From contig JBOEGY010000002.1 in assembly GCA_050633665.1 (NCBI GenBank), positions 248,001-312,000 on the forward strand: a DNA stretch of 64,000 nucleotides, read 5' to 3'. Source of the stretch: JAUIAI01 sp050633665. Its GTDB lineage: Bacteria; Pseudomonadota; Gammaproteobacteria; Burkholderiales; Burkholderiaceae_E. Within the stretch, counting starts at the first letter, position 1; every line of letters starts with the position of its first letter. The notes under the pieces are model-generated. The model saw only the letters and a list, made by a program, of their open reading frames with translations. It had not been told where the DNA came from and searched no databases. The position numbers were made by a program, and so were the translations under genes. Positions 17,770 through 27,517 of this stretch are shown in pieces.

Positions 17770-17824
17770 TGGCTCACTCCTTAAAAAGCTTATGCGGTTG
17801 ATTCTTGTTCGGACGGGGGGTCGG

Positions 17825-18784
17825 TCAGGCCGTCGAAGCCGTGCCTGAACCCGACCAGAGTCGGGAAACAACTGAAAACACCGCCAGGGCGACCGCGCCG
17901 GCGAGCAAGCCTATTAGTCCGTTGTAAAGGGAAACCGCAACGGCTTCCAGCAGGCCGCTGACCTCCAGCCCGGCCAGCCACTCCTCAAACAGGTGCAAGC
18001 CTTTTTCCGCGATCGAGATTCCGTGCACCAGGATGCCGCCGCCAACCAGAAACATCGCTGCGGTGCCGGCCACGGACAGGAATTTCATCAGTAGTGGCGC
18101 TAGCCAGACAATGCCGCGGCCAATCGCCCTGAGCAGAGCAGAGGCGAACTTTTCCTCCGGCATCTGACTCAAGTGCAAGCCAATGTCGTCCAGCTTGACA
18201 ATTAGCGCCACAAAACCGTAAACGCCAATTGTCAGTGCCAGAGCCAAAAAAGTCAGCACGCCAATCTGAGTTGCCAGTGGTGCATCGGCCGCTGTGCCCA
18301 GTGCGATCACGATAATTTCGGCTGACAGAATGAAATCAGTCCGAATGGCGCCCCTGATCTTGTCTTTCTCGAAACTCACTATATCGACAGACGGGTCAGC
18401 AACCGCCTCGAGCATCTCTTTGTGATGTTGATTCCGTTCTTCAACTGGATGAAGGTATCGATGCAACACCTTCTCAACCCCTTCAAAGCAAAGGAACAGC
18501 CCGCCCGCTATCAGCAATGGCGTGATCAGCCAGGGGGCGAATGCGCTGATCACCAGCGCGAGCGGAACCAGCAGGCATTTATTGAGCAAAGAGCCCTTGA
18601 ACACCGCCCAGACAACCGGCAGCTCGCGCCTGGCGGCCACCCCGCTAACCTGTTCGGCATTCAGCGCCAGGTCATCGGCGAGAACCCCGGCAGTCTTTTT
18701 GCCGGCAACTTTGGTCAGAATTGCAATGTCGTCAAGTAATGTGGCGAGATCATCTAGTAGCGTGAACAGGCTGGCGCCGGCCAT
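17825..18784 (-). CDS. DUF808 (YedI-like) inner-membrane protein
   Basis: This 319-residue membrane protein has the DUF808 N-terminus MAGASLFTLLDDLATLLDD, followed by KVAGKKTAGVLADDLALNAEQV, FEGVEKVLH, and six or so hydrophobic segments. The family sits in the inner membrane and its function is unknown. ATG at 18784 is preceded by AGGA at ten bases. It stands alone, leftward, divergent from the sensor kinase. Confidence 0.9.
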   Translation of the reverse strand: MAGASLFTLLDDLATLLDDIAILTKVAGKKTAGVLADDLALNAEQVSGVAARRELPVVWAVFKGSLLNKCLLVPLALVISAFAPWLITPLLIAGGLFLCFEGVEKVLHRYLHPVEERNQHHKEMLEAVADPSVDIVSFEKDKIRGAIRTDFILSAEIIVIALGTAADAPLATQIGVLTFLALALTIGVYGFVALIVKLDDIGLHLSQMPEEKFASALLRAIGRGIVWLAPLLMKFLSVAGTAAMFLVGGGILVHGISIAEKGLHLFEEWLAGLEVSGLLEAVAVSLYNGLIGLLAGAVALAVFSVVSRLWSGSGTASTA

Positions 18785-18915
18785 AGTCGTTGTTTCCTGG
18801 CATTGTGAATTTGTCTGGTGCGTTAGTTTAATCCGCTTACAGTAAATGCCTTGCAATACCATTGGCTCGCTACTGTAAGCTAAGGGTAATTTCCTGCTTC
18901 GGGAACCGATATCTG

Positions 18916-20835
18916 ATGCATCCGGTTGTTCAGCAACAGATCCAGCCTACCGGCTCGCGTCGGTCCAGCGCTATGGATATACTGGTTTGCCTGGCTATTC
19001 TGGGCGCGCCAGGCGCGGCGGCTCAGACCGGATTGCAGCCTCCCGCCGATGCAAGCCGCTCCGGATGGGTGGTGCTGCTCTCGGTGGCACTGCTTGTGGC
19101 TCTGGTCGCCGCAGTTTTCTGGAACCGGCGCCTGGCTCACGAAAAACGCGAACGCCGCCGTCTCGAGCAACGCCTGGCAGACGTAACGAGCCCGCTCGAA
19201 ATCGGTTTGTTTGAAGCCCGTGTTTTCCCGGATGGCGAAGTCCGCCTGCTGTTCAGTAACAAGGCGACGCGCGATCTGCTCCGGCTCGACAACACCAACC
19301 AGCCCCTGAAACTGGATGATCGCCTGTTCAGTAGTTATCTTCACGCCGAGGATGAACCCCGGATTCGCCAGTCCATTAAACGCTCTATTGAATCATTAGA
19401 GCAAACAAATGAGACTTTTCGGTATATGCAGGCGAACGGCAAATACCGTTGGATGCAGGCCGACATTAGCGTACGAGTCATGGATGACGGCGGTGTTATC
19501 TGGACCGGCGCCGTTCGCGATCTGACTTCGGAACGCGAATTGAACGAACAGCTTCGTCAGTTGACAGCCAGTAAGGACTTGTTCTTTGCAGCCGCCAGCC
19601 ATGAGCTGAGAACGCCGGTGCATTCAATCGGACTGGCGCTGGAGCAACTGGCGCTGGAGTCCCCGCAAACGCAATCACCGGCGCTGCAGTCAGCACAGGA
19701 AGCCAGTGAGTTACTGCGGGTATTACTCGATGATTTGCTCGAGTTAGCCAGGGTTCAGCCAGAAGAGCTGATTCTCAGGCCTGTGGATTTCTCATTAAGG
19801 AGCATGCTGGATGATCTTGCTCACAATTTTCAGGCTGCGTTTGACGCAAAATCGATCGAACTCACCGTGTCGATTGAGCAAGATGTACCCGATGCTCTCA
19901 AAGGCGATCATCAACGGCTGCAGCAAGTTCTGGCAAACCTTGTTTCGAACGGATTGCGTTTCAGCTCTGCAGGCGAAGTAACCGTTTCGGTTTCGACGGT
20001 GGGCGCAGTGCCGGACGATAGCGAGTTCGCGGACACACTTCCGGCTGAAGTCATGTTGCTCTTCGCTGTCGTCGATCACGGCGAAGGTATATCACCAGAT
20101 CGACTCGAGCGTGTGTTTGAGCCATTTGTTGGCGAAGATGCGATCGCCACAGACGCCCCGGCCCGAAGAGTCGGCGGGCAACAATCCACTGCGCCAGCGA
20201 GCACCGGAACGGGTCTCGGGCTGGCCATCTGTCAGCAGATCATCAAACGTATGGGCGGACGGATCTGGCTGGAGTCCGTACCGGGACGAGGCACCGCCGC
20301 CCGGTTTGAAATTCCGCTCGCGCGCAGCGCCGGCGTCGCTGCGGCACCGCAAAGGCTCAGACCAGAACCCACCACTGACGCGCCGGGCTCACCCGTTTCA
20401 ATCATCAAATCCCCGGTTCGTAAGCGGCGTAATCTTCTGCTGGTAGACGATGACCGGCTGGGCAGGACGTTGATGGCCACTTTGTTATCCAGCGAGGGGT
20501 ATCTGGTCACAGAGGCCGGCACCGGAGAAGAAGCCCTGGACAAGTTCAACCAGGGGGTTTTCGACGCAGTCGTCACCGATCTGAGAATGCCTGGCATGGA
20601 CGGCGAGACGCTCGCGGCCCGAATCAGGTCTTTAAGTGTCTTCACGGCCGAGAATGGCGTTCAAACACCGGACTTACCCAGCCGAAACATGGGATTGACA
20701 CCCAGGCCCCGACTGATAGCCTTGTCGGCCAGTCTTGGAGGTGGGGATGTCGATCATCGCGCCGATAAATTATTCGATAAGCGATTGCAAAAGCCGGTGG
20801 GTGTTGATCAATTGGTTGATGTTCTCGAAACCTGA
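18916..20835 (+). CDS. Hybrid sensor histidine kinase / response regulator
   Basis: This 639-residue protein has a hydrophobic N-terminus resembling a signal sequence, one span (WVVLLSVALLVALVAAVFW), a PAS-like region at about 90-205, HisKA with phospho-acceptor His229 in SHELRTP, an HATPase domain (VNLVSNGLRF-like N box, DHGEGISPDRLERVF, TGTGLGLAICQQI), and a receiver domain with phospho-acceptor Asp555 in VVTDLRMPGMDG. No output domain or separate regulator is visible nearby. The start is uncertain: 18973 is an alternative. The 3' end overlaps the M28 peptidase gene by 17 bases. Confidence 0.88.
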   Translation: MHPVVQQQIQPTGSRRSSAMDILVCLAILGAPGAAAQTGLQPPADASRSGWVVLLSVALLVALVAAVFWNRRLAHEKRERRRLEQRLADVTSPLEIGLFEARVFPDGEVRLLFSNKATRDLLRLDNTNQPLKLDDRLFSSYLHAEDEPRIRQSIKRSIESLEQTNETFRYMQANGKYRWMQADISVRVMDDGGVIWTGAVRDLTSERELNEQLRQLTASKDLFFAAASHELRTPVHSIGLALEQLALESPQTQSPALQSAQEASELLRVLLDDLLELARVQPEELILRPVDFSLRSMLDDLAHNFQAAFDAKSIELTVSIEQDVPDALKGDHQRLQQVLANLVSNGLRFSSAGEVTVSVSTVGAVPDDSEFADTLPAEVMLLFAVVDHGEGISPDRLERVFEPFVGEDAIATDAPARRVGGQQSTAPASTGTGLGLAICQQIIKRMGGRIWLESVPGRGTAARFEIPLARSAGVAAAPQRLRPEPTTDAPGSPVSIIKSPVRKRRNLLLVDDDRLGRTLMATLLSSEGYLVTEAGTGEEALDKFNQGVFDAVVTDLRMPGMDGETLAARIRSLSVFTAENGVQTPDLPSRNMGLTPRPRLIALSASLGGGDVDHRADKLFDKRLQKPVGVDQLVDVLET

Positions 20836-22543
20836 ACCGGAAGGTCTGAGCCGGGTAGTGACGGCCTGGTTCGTATCGGTTGTCCTGTTGCTTGGCCTAG
20901 CGGCGATGCCCGAAATCAGCGGTGCGCAGGAAGAACGGCTGGAACAATCTGTCTCCCGGGAAACCTGGCGCAGCACTGAGGCGACCCAGCTGCGACGCGC
21001 GCAGTTCATGGATATTGTCAAGACAATGGCCTCACCGGCTTTTGCGGGGCGTGCGCCGGGCACCCAGGGCGGCCAGCTGACCACCGATTTTCTGGAGCAG
21101 CAGTTCGAGGCGGCCGGACTCGTGCCGGTAAACGGACAGGATTCCTATTTGCAGACCGTCCGCCTGACCCGCTATCGCACGCAGGCGACGCTGAGCGTTA
21201 CGGCCAACGGGGCCGACTCAGCCACCCTTATTCCTGCGACGCAGTTCGTCGCCTGGTCAAGTCGTCCTCAGGCAGAAATGTCATTGCAAGGGCAACCGGT
21301 ATTTGCAGGTTACGGCATACAAGCTCCTGAGTTCGACTGGGATGACTATCAGGATCTCGACGTGACCGGCAAGATCGTCTTGATGCTGATTGGGGATCCG
21401 CCGTCAGACGATCCTGCCTGGTTTGACGGAAAATCGATGTCACGACATGGCCGATGGGATGACAAACTCGCGCTGGCCGCCTCGCATGGTGCGGCTGCAG
21501 TCGTTCTGATCCATGATGCGGCTGCTGCCGGGTACCCGTTCAGCGCGGTCGCCAATACCTTCGGACAACAGCGAATCAATCTCAGTGATCAGAATGCTGC
21601 CAGAAAAGAGCCCCCTCTCTGTATCTGGATCAGCGCCAACGGCGCCGAGGCGATGCTCAACAATACCCCGAACAGGCTTGACGCACTCCGACTGATCGCA
21701 AGGGCTGGGAGTCAGGCTGCCAGGCCGGGAATAACAGCCCGGCTCCAGGTAAACGCCAAAACGCAACATGAGGATTTCATCTCATTCAACGTCGCCGGCC
21801 AGTTACCCGGTACGCCAGAGCCCGGAGCCGATTCCGCACCAGTCGCGCTCGTCGCACACTGGGATCACCTCGGAGCCATTTTTGACAAGCGCACCGGAAA
21901 AGCCACCGGCTATTTTCCTGGCGCGGCTGACAACGCCGCCGGCGTTGCCCAGATGCTGGATGTTGCCCGCCAATTGGCAACCCGCGAGCCACGTCAGCGA
22001 CCAGTTGTTTTCGTCTCACCGACCGCAGAAGAATCGGGCTTGCTGGGTGCTCGCTATTATGTCCGCTCGTTTGGCACCGCCCCCAATCCGGACAAACCGG
22101 TTGCAGCACTGAACATCGATGTACCCAACCTGTTCGGAAGAGCCCAGGATGTGGAAGTCATCGCGCTTGGCATGTCCTCACTGGACCATACCCTGAGCAC
22201 TGTCGCACGTGACATGCAGCGCAGAATTTCACCTGATTACGCGCCAGCGATAGGACGGCTATATCGGTCGGATCAGTTCGAATTCATACGCCATGGTATT
22301 CCCGCCGTCTGGATTCGCGGCGGTAGAAAAGCCAGGACGTTTTCACTAAGCACCCCGCTTCGCCAAATCAAGCAGTATTTGCGTGATGGGTATCACCAGA
22401 GTGGCGACACCGTCAGGCCCTGGTGGCAGCTTGACGCGGTGCTTGAAGATGCCAATCTGATCGCCGAGGTCATGCAAAGGCTGGCCAACGACAACAATCC
22501 ACCTGAGTTCAACCCCGGCTCCCCTTATGCCAATAAGCCCTGA
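20819..22543 (+). CDS. Secreted M28 family metallopeptidase
   Basis: This 574-residue protein has a hydrophobic N-terminal segment (VTAWFVSVVLLLGLAAM) that looks like a signal anchor. A PA-like insert (FAGYGIQAPEFDWDDYQD to AAAVVLIHDAAAAGY) is followed by the M28 zinc site: VALVAHWDHLG, GAADNAAGVAQ, SPTAEESGLLGARYY, ALNIDVPN and the late histidine in DGYHQSGDT. It is probably a periplasmic or surface aminopeptidase. ATG at 20819 lies inside the end of the kinase gene, which implies translational coupling. Confidence 0.88.
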   Translation: MFSKPEPEGLSRVVTAWFVSVVLLLGLAAMPEISGAQEERLEQSVSRETWRSTEATQLRRAQFMDIVKTMASPAFAGRAPGTQGGQLTTDFLEQQFEAAGLVPVNGQDSYLQTVRLTRYRTQATLSVTANGADSATLIPATQFVAWSSRPQAEMSLQGQPVFAGYGIQAPEFDWDDYQDLDVTGKIVLMLIGDPPSDDPAWFDGKSMSRHGRWDDKLALAASHGAAAVVLIHDAAAAGYPFSAVANTFGQQRINLSDQNAARKEPPLCIWISANGAEAMLNNTPNRLDALRLIARAGSQAARPGITARLQVNAKTQHEDFISFNVAGQLPGTPEPGADSAPVALVAHWDHLGAIFDKRTGKATGYFPGAADNAAGVAQMLDVARQLATREPRQRPVVFVSPTAEESGLLGARYYVRSFGTAPNPDKPVAALNIDVPNLFGRAQDVEVIALGMSSLDHTLSTVARDMQRRISPDYAPAIGRLYRSDQFEFIRHGIPAVWIRGGRKARTFSLSTPLRQIKQYLRDGYHQSGDTVRPWWQLDAVLEDANLIAEVMQRLANDNNPPEFNPGSPYANKP

Positions 22544-22548
22544 CCTGG

Positions 22549-23526
22549 TTAGCGCGAGCTGCTCTTGGGCGCAGGAGCCATTTCGTTCAGATACCGAAAG
22601 ACTTCGCTGCTGGTAGAAAGCACCAGTGTCGTCCCCTTGTTGACTGCCGACTTGTACAAATCCATGGATTTCATGAATTCGTAGAACTCGACCGAATCCG
22701 AACTCTGGTTGTAGGCACTCGCGTAAATCTGAGTCGCTTTGGCGTCAGCGCCACCACGAATTTCCTCAACCTCACGATAGGCCTCCGAACGAATCCGGTT
22801 CAGCTCGCCTTCGCGCTGACCTCGAATACGTGCGGCCTCGCCATTGCCTTCGGATCGGAACCGCTCGGCGATCTGACGCCGCTCACTGATCATGCGGTCA
22901 TAAATTTTGGGTCGAACGCTCTCGTTATAGTTAATTCGCTTAAAACGAATAGCGAGCAACTCAATGCCAAACACGCCTACCTTGGATGCGGCGGCATCAA
23001 AGATCTCCTGTTCGACTTTGTCGCGCCCCTTACTAATGGGTACCAGTGAACCCAGTGCTGCGCGATCAACCGCGCTGAGCGTGCTGTCTGACTCCGCAAC
23101 CCGGTTCGCGGTCGATCGTACAATCTCGATCAACTCATGTTTGGCGACTGCATTACGCGTTTCACTGCCCAGAATGTCGTCCAGGCGGGATTGAGCACTT
23201 CGCTCGTCGCGTAACCGCAGAAAATACTGTAGCGGATCGACAATACGCCAGCGGGCAAAAGTATCAACCGAGATATAGAGCTTGTCCTTGGTCGGCATAT
23301 TGCTGGGCGAGCCGTCCCATTCCAGTATCCGCTTATCAATCGGATTGACTTCCTGAATGAATGGAATCTTGAATTTCAACCCGGCTTCGGTAATGGGCTT
23401 GCCAACCGGCTTGCCAAACTGGGTAATGATGACTTGTTCAGCCTCATTCACCGTATAAAGCGCACCGCTTAGCAGCCAGATCAAGACGCCAGCCAATCCA
23501 ATCAGAATAACCCGTGCCGGACTCAT
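22549..23526 (-). CDS. hflC: HflC, SPFH-domain partner of HflK
   Basis: This 325-residue protein has an N-terminal membrane anchor (ILIGLAGVLIWLLSGALY), then the band-7/SPFH domain (EQVIITQFGKPVG, DKRILEWDGSPSNMPTKDKL) and a charged coiled-coil (RQIAERFRSEGNGEAARIRGQREGELN and on). With HflK it forms a large periplasm-facing cage around FtsH and modulates membrane protein quality control. Its ATG overlaps the hflK stop (ATGA at 23526). Confidence 0.95.
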   Translation of the reverse strand: MSPARVILIGLAGVLIWLLSGALYTVNEAEQVIITQFGKPVGKPITEAGLKFKIPFIQEVNPIDKRILEWDGSPSNMPTKDKLYISVDTFARWRIVDPLQYFLRLRDERSAQSRLDDILGSETRNAVAKHELIEIVRSTANRVAESDSTLSAVDRAALGSLVPISKGRDKVEQEIFDAAASKVGVFGIELLAIRFKRINYNESVRPKIYDRMISERRQIAERFRSEGNGEAARIRGQREGELNRIRSEAYREVEEIRGGADAKATQIYASAYNQSSDSVEFYEFMKSMDLYKSAVNKGTTLVLSTSSEVFRYLNEMAPAPKSSSR

Positions 23527-24527
23527 TGTTTCACCTCAGAAGTCTTGTTCAAATGCATCAGCGGCAAAATCTGCTGGGCTGATTCATCGACGATAATTTT
23601 GGCGTCTATTTCCGGCAGCACCTCTTGCAAGGCCTCAATGTAAATCCGTCGACGGGTCACCTCAGGCGCTTTCAGGTACTCGGTAAAGACTGCCTCAAAG
23701 CGCGCGGCATCACCCTCGGCCTCGTTGACCCGCTTAAGCGCGTAACCCTGTGCTTCTCGGATTTTTTGATCTTTCTCACCCTCTGCAAGCGGAATCACCC
23801 GGTTGTAATCACGACGGGCTTCATTGATCAGGCGTTCTTTTTCCTGCTGCGCCTGGTTCACTTCATTGAATGACTCCTGAACCGGCCGCGGAGGATTGAT
23901 GTTTTTCAGTTGCACCTGGTCAATGCTGACGCCGATTTCATATTTGCCGGCCAGATCGCGCATTTTGATCAGCGCTTCATCTTCGATTTGCTGGCGGCCG
24001 ATCGTCAGCACTTCATCGACAGTGCGATCCCCAACTACCGCTCGCATGACGGTCTCGGAAATGTCGCGCAATGTCTCACCGGCATAGCGTACCGAGAACA
24101 TGTATTTCAAGGGGTCTGAAATTCGGTATTGCAAGACCCACTCAACCAGGGCCGCGTTCAGATCCCCACTGACCATCTGACTTTGTTTCTGCAGGTCAGG
24201 TCTGCTTTGCGCCGGATTGGTGGCGCCACGGGTACTAAACCCGAACTCCTGCTTAAGCTGGCGTTTGACTGGCACCACGATCACGGAATCGATACCCAGC
24301 GGCATCTTGAAGTGCAATCCGGACGGCACTTCTTTCAGGTGTTTACCGAATCGTTGTACCAGCCCGATCGAATCGCTGGGAATCGTATACGAAGTGGTAA
24401 AGGCAATGATGGCCAGCAAGATGGCCAGCAAAATTCCGCCAGCGCCGAACAGTCCCGGGCGCGGCAAGCGAACCCGCGGTTCGTTGCCGCCACCGCCGCC
24501 GCCCCGGTTCAAATCTATTACAGCCAT
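23523..24527 (-). CDS. hflK: HflK, SPFH-domain FtsH modulator
   Basis: This is a 334-residue protein. The N-terminus MAVIDLNRGGGGGGNEPR is the usual Gly-rich tail, then a span (GGILLAILLAIIAFTTSY), SPFH domain (DSIGLVQRFGKHLKEVPSGLHFKMP), and a coiled coil (FNEVNQAQQEKERLINEAR). I chose ATG at 24527 for this N-terminus, with GGGA about eight bases upstream. hflK and hflC form a coupled pair. They are not next to hfq/hflX here, so the pair has moved or is a second copy. Confidence 0.94.
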   Translation of the reverse strand: MAVIDLNRGGGGGGNEPRVRLPRPGLFGAGGILLAILLAIIAFTTSYTIPSDSIGLVQRFGKHLKEVPSGLHFKMPLGIDSVIVVPVKRQLKQEFGFSTRGATNPAQSRPDLQKQSQMVSGDLNAALVEWVLQYRISDPLKYMFSVRYAGETLRDISETVMRAVVGDRTVDEVLTIGRQQIEDEALIKMRDLAGKYEIGVSIDQVQLKNINPPRPVQESFNEVNQAQQEKERLINEARRDYNRVIPLAEGEKDQKIREAQGYALKRVNEAEGDAARFEAVFTEYLKAPEVTRRRIYIEALQEVLPEIDAKIIVDESAQQILPLMHLNKTSEVKQ

Positions 24528-24629
24528 AGTTGTGTCCCATCCGGTTAGCACTGCAATCTATTGCCGACTGACACCATCTGGTGCCAGGTCAGCGCAATAG
24601 GCAGGCAATAAGTTTTATGATTGACGTCT

Positions 24630-26579
24630 ATGCTAAAGCCTCTCCGATCGGTTTCCCGCGTACTGGCGCTGACAGTGTTGTTCTCAACCACCGTTAATAG
24701 TCAGCAACCCGCGCAAACTGAAACCCCAAGCCCTGCTGTTACCACACCAATCGAATCGAATCAGCAGCTTATGGCGCGACGGGCGCTGGCATGCACCGGT
24801 TGTCACGGGAAACAAGGGGTGGCAACCGCCAGTGGGTATTTTCCCCGGATCGCCGGCAAACCGGCTGGTTATCTGCTCAACCAGCTAAGACATTTTCGCA
24901 GTGGACAACGCCAGTTTGAAGGCATGAACAGACTGGTTCGCGACTTGCCTGATGCCTACCTGGCGCAATTCGCCCGCTATTTCGAAAGCCTGCAACTGCC
25001 GTACCCCGAGCCGATTGCTGTTGAACTTCCCCCACAGGCGCACCAGCGGGCTGTGGCGCTGATAAACGACGGAGATCCAGACATTGGGGTGCCAGCCTGT
25101 GTGAGTTGTCATGGCAAATCCCTCACCGGAGTCTATCCGTCTACGCCGGGTCTGCTCGGCCTGCCGCGCGACTATGTGATTGCGCAGTTCGGCGCCTGGC
25201 AAAATGGCTTGCGTCAGGCCGGCTCGCCGGACTGCATGGCCAAGATCTCGCATCGGCTTAAGCCCGGCGATGTGGTTGCCCTGGCCGACTGGCTGGCCGG
25301 CCAACCCATCCCCGCGGATAGCCGCCCTAACCCGTCAACTGCCGTCGGCTCAGCCACGAAGCCGTCGCTCAGTTGTGCGGCCGAAACGCCCGGCACAATT
25401 GTGAAGACGACCTCGTCCTCCTCGACCGGAGCAATCGAACACGGTCATTATTTGACGCTACTGGGTAATTGCGCCGGCTGCCACGATCAGGCCCGGAGCG
25501 GAATACTGGCCGGGGGCGATCCGATACAAACGCCGTTTGGCACCGTTTTTGGCAGCAACATTTCAGCCGATCGTACCGTGGGCATCGGCCGTTGGAGTAA
25601 AGCGCAATTCACGACCGCGATGACGCTCGGCCGGTCGCCTGACGGAGCATCATTGAATCCGGTTTTCCCGTATCAGTTTTTCAATCGTATGACACACGCA
25701 GACATCGACGCCATATATGACTGGTTGCGAACGGGGCCCGCTTCTGACAAACCGAATCGGCAACACGAATTGCGCTTTCCTTACGGCACGGAGATCGCGC
25801 TGAATCTCTGGCGCTGGCTGTTTACCGACCTGAAAGCAATACCGAGATTGCCAGACTGGCCGCCGTCAGAAACGGTTTCGTCGTCGCCATCACCCAGTCT
25901 TGAGCGCGGCCGCTATCTGGTTGACTCGGTTATGCATTGCAATGCCTGCCACGGCCGACGCAATTTCCTCGGGGCGTTCAAGCACGCGGACCGTAGGGGC
26001 GGACAGCAATTGCCGGGACAGTCAGGGTATGCCCCATCGCTAACATCGGCCACCGAAACACCTCTTGGAGTCTGGACGCCCTTGGAGATTGCCCGTTTTC
26101 TGCAGACCGGCCATACCCCTCAGGCGGATGCCAACGGCTTGATGGCGCGAATCGTCCAAGAGAGCACGCAACATCTGAGCGACGAGGATGCGTTGAGTGC
26201 CGGTTTGTACCTGCGATCAAAAGTTGTCCCGGCAGAGCCAGTCAAGCGATTAGCAACCAGTGACCGTCCGGTGCCAGGCCTGTGGGAGCGGCATTGCAGC
26301 GACTGCCATGGCAAAGACGGCCAGGGCAAACCCGACTTGGGCCCGGCTCTGGCCGGACGCCAATCGGTCCAACTGGCTAATCCTGTGAATCTGCTCACCA
26401 CGATCCTGTACGGCGGCTTCGGCCCGGTTACACGGAACCGACCGTCCCCACCGGGTATGCCGGGTTTTGCTTACCAGCTGACTGATCAGGAAATTGCACT
26501 ACTGGCCAACATCATCAGAAATTCCTGGGGTAACTCGGCAAGCCGAGTGATCGCGGCGCAAGTGCAGGAATCGCGTTAA
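24630..26579 (+). CDS. Five-haem fused cytochrome c
   Basis: This 649-residue secreted protein has a signal peptide (MLKPLRSVSRVLALTVLFSTTVNSQ). CXXCH motifs lie at Cys55, Cys157, Cys281, Cys437 and Cys556. Residues 40-235 resemble a dihaem c4-type cytochrome (CTGCHGKQG, CVSCHGK). Residues 270-645 resemble the three-haem cytochrome subunits of membrane alcohol/aldehyde dehydrogenases (NCAGCHDQ, FGTVFGSNISADR, HCNACHGRR, HCSDCHGKDGQG). The fusion of both types is unusual. No dehydrogenase partner is nearby. The end overlaps the fpr stop by four bases. Confidence 0.88.
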   Translation: MLKPLRSVSRVLALTVLFSTTVNSQQPAQTETPSPAVTTPIESNQQLMARRALACTGCHGKQGVATASGYFPRIAGKPAGYLLNQLRHFRSGQRQFEGMNRLVRDLPDAYLAQFARYFESLQLPYPEPIAVELPPQAHQRAVALINDGDPDIGVPACVSCHGKSLTGVYPSTPGLLGLPRDYVIAQFGAWQNGLRQAGSPDCMAKISHRLKPGDVVALADWLAGQPIPADSRPNPSTAVGSATKPSLSCAAETPGTIVKTTSSSSTGAIEHGHYLTLLGNCAGCHDQARSGILAGGDPIQTPFGTVFGSNISADRTVGIGRWSKAQFTTAMTLGRSPDGASLNPVFPYQFFNRMTHADIDAIYDWLRTGPASDKPNRQHELRFPYGTEIALNLWRWLFTDLKAIPRLPDWPPSETVSSSPSPSLERGRYLVDSVMHCNACHGRRNFLGAFKHADRRGGQQLPGQSGYAPSLTSATETPLGVWTPLEIARFLQTGHTPQADANGLMARIVQESTQHLSDEDALSAGLYLRSKVVPAEPVKRLATSDRPVPGLWERHCSDCHGKDGQGKPDLGPALAGRQSVQLANPVNLLTTILYGGFGPVTRNRPSPPGMPGFAYQLTDQEIALLANIIRNSWGNSASRVIAAQVQESR

Positions 26580-27406
26580 TCGACAAAAGCGCGTTCAACC
26601 ACAAAAGTGCCCGGCCGACTATTCGAGCCCTCGACCAGACCCATTTCCTCGCAGATGGCCTTGGTCTCTTTGAGCATTGCCATCGATCCGCAAATCATGG
26701 CCCGATCCACGGCCGGGTCGAACGGCTCTCGACCGGTCAGCTTGAACAACTCACCACTACGCAACAGATCGGTTACCCGCGCCTGACAAGCGTGCGGCTC
26801 ACGGGTGGCGCTGGTTAGCCAGGACAGGCGACCATCGATAAATTCTGACATGTCAGCATCATGATTCAGTCGGTCACGAAGTTGCTGCAAGTAGCCAAGT
26901 TCAGCATTGGTTCGACAGGTCTGGACCGCGACAACCCGGTCAAATCGTTCATAGGCTTCAGGGTCTTGAATCACAGAAGCAAACGGAGCGAAACCCGTGC
27001 CGGTAGATAGCAGATAGAGGTTGCGGCCTGGTTCAAGCGCATCAAAGACCAGCGTGCCGACCGAGCGGCCTTTGATCAACACCTGATCGCCAGGTTCGAC
27101 CCGCTGCAAATGCTCGGTCAGCGGGCCATCGGGCACTTTGATTGAGAAAAATTCGAGATAGTCCGCCCAGTTTGCGCTGGCAACCGAATAAGCCCGATAA
27201 ATCGGCTTGGCGGCATTTGGCAGGCCGATCATGACGAATTCGCCCGAACGAAAACGAAATGATTCCGGTCTTTCAACCCGGAAACTGAACAGTTCCGGGC
27301 TGTAATGCTCAACCGAGGTGACGGTCTGGGCCGTGACGCCCTTGGGCATTACAAAATCGGGGTGAATCTTGCTCGAATTGCTGGGAGAAGTGTTATTTGA
27401 GGTCAT
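26576..27406 (-). CDS. fpr: Ferredoxin/flavodoxin-NADP+ reductase
   Basis: This 276-residue FAD enzyme has IYRAYSVAS for FAD, a LLSTGTGFAPF nucleotide-binding loop, AVQTCR, MICGSMAMLKETK, and the C-terminal VVERAFVD typical of bacterial subclass Fpr. It passes electrons between NADPH and ferredoxin or flavodoxin. The first 20 residues (SNNTSPSNSSKI) are a low-complexity extension. A promoter and inverted repeat lie just upstream, and a MarR gene is next in the same direction. Confidence 0.93.
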   Translation of the reverse strand: MTSNNTSPSNSSKIHPDFVMPKGVTAQTVTSVEHYSPELFSFRVERPESFRFRSGEFVMIGLPNAAKPIYRAYSVASANWADYLEFFSIKVPDGPLTEHLQRVEPGDQVLIKGRSVGTLVFDALEPGRNLYLLSTGTGFAPFASVIQDPEAYERFDRVVAVQTCRTNAELGYLQQLRDRLNHDADMSEFIDGRLSWLTSATREPHACQARVTDLLRSGELFKLTGREPFDPAVDRAMICGSMAMLKETKAICEEMGLVEGSNSRPGTFVVERAFVD

Positions 27407-27423
27407 GCGTCATGGTTGAAAAG

Positions 27424-27479
27424 ACACTAAATTCCATTAGTGTACAAACAAATTTACGGCTGAGCCATACTGCTGGCAA
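27424..27479 (-). promoter_or_regulatory. fpr promoter with overlapping operator-like repeat
   Basis: On the minus strand a -35 TTGCCA (27479-27474), a 17-base spacer and a -10 TAAATT (27456-27451) precede a perfect 7-base inverted repeat, acactaa / ttagtgt with 6-base spacer, at 27424-27443. The repeat would cover about +1 to +20 of the fpr transcript. A neighbouring MarR protein is the natural candidate to bind it. Confidence 0.5.
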
Positions 27480-27517
27480 GCCCTGTTTGAGCCCCATCAA
27501 TTCAGCACAATCAATGG

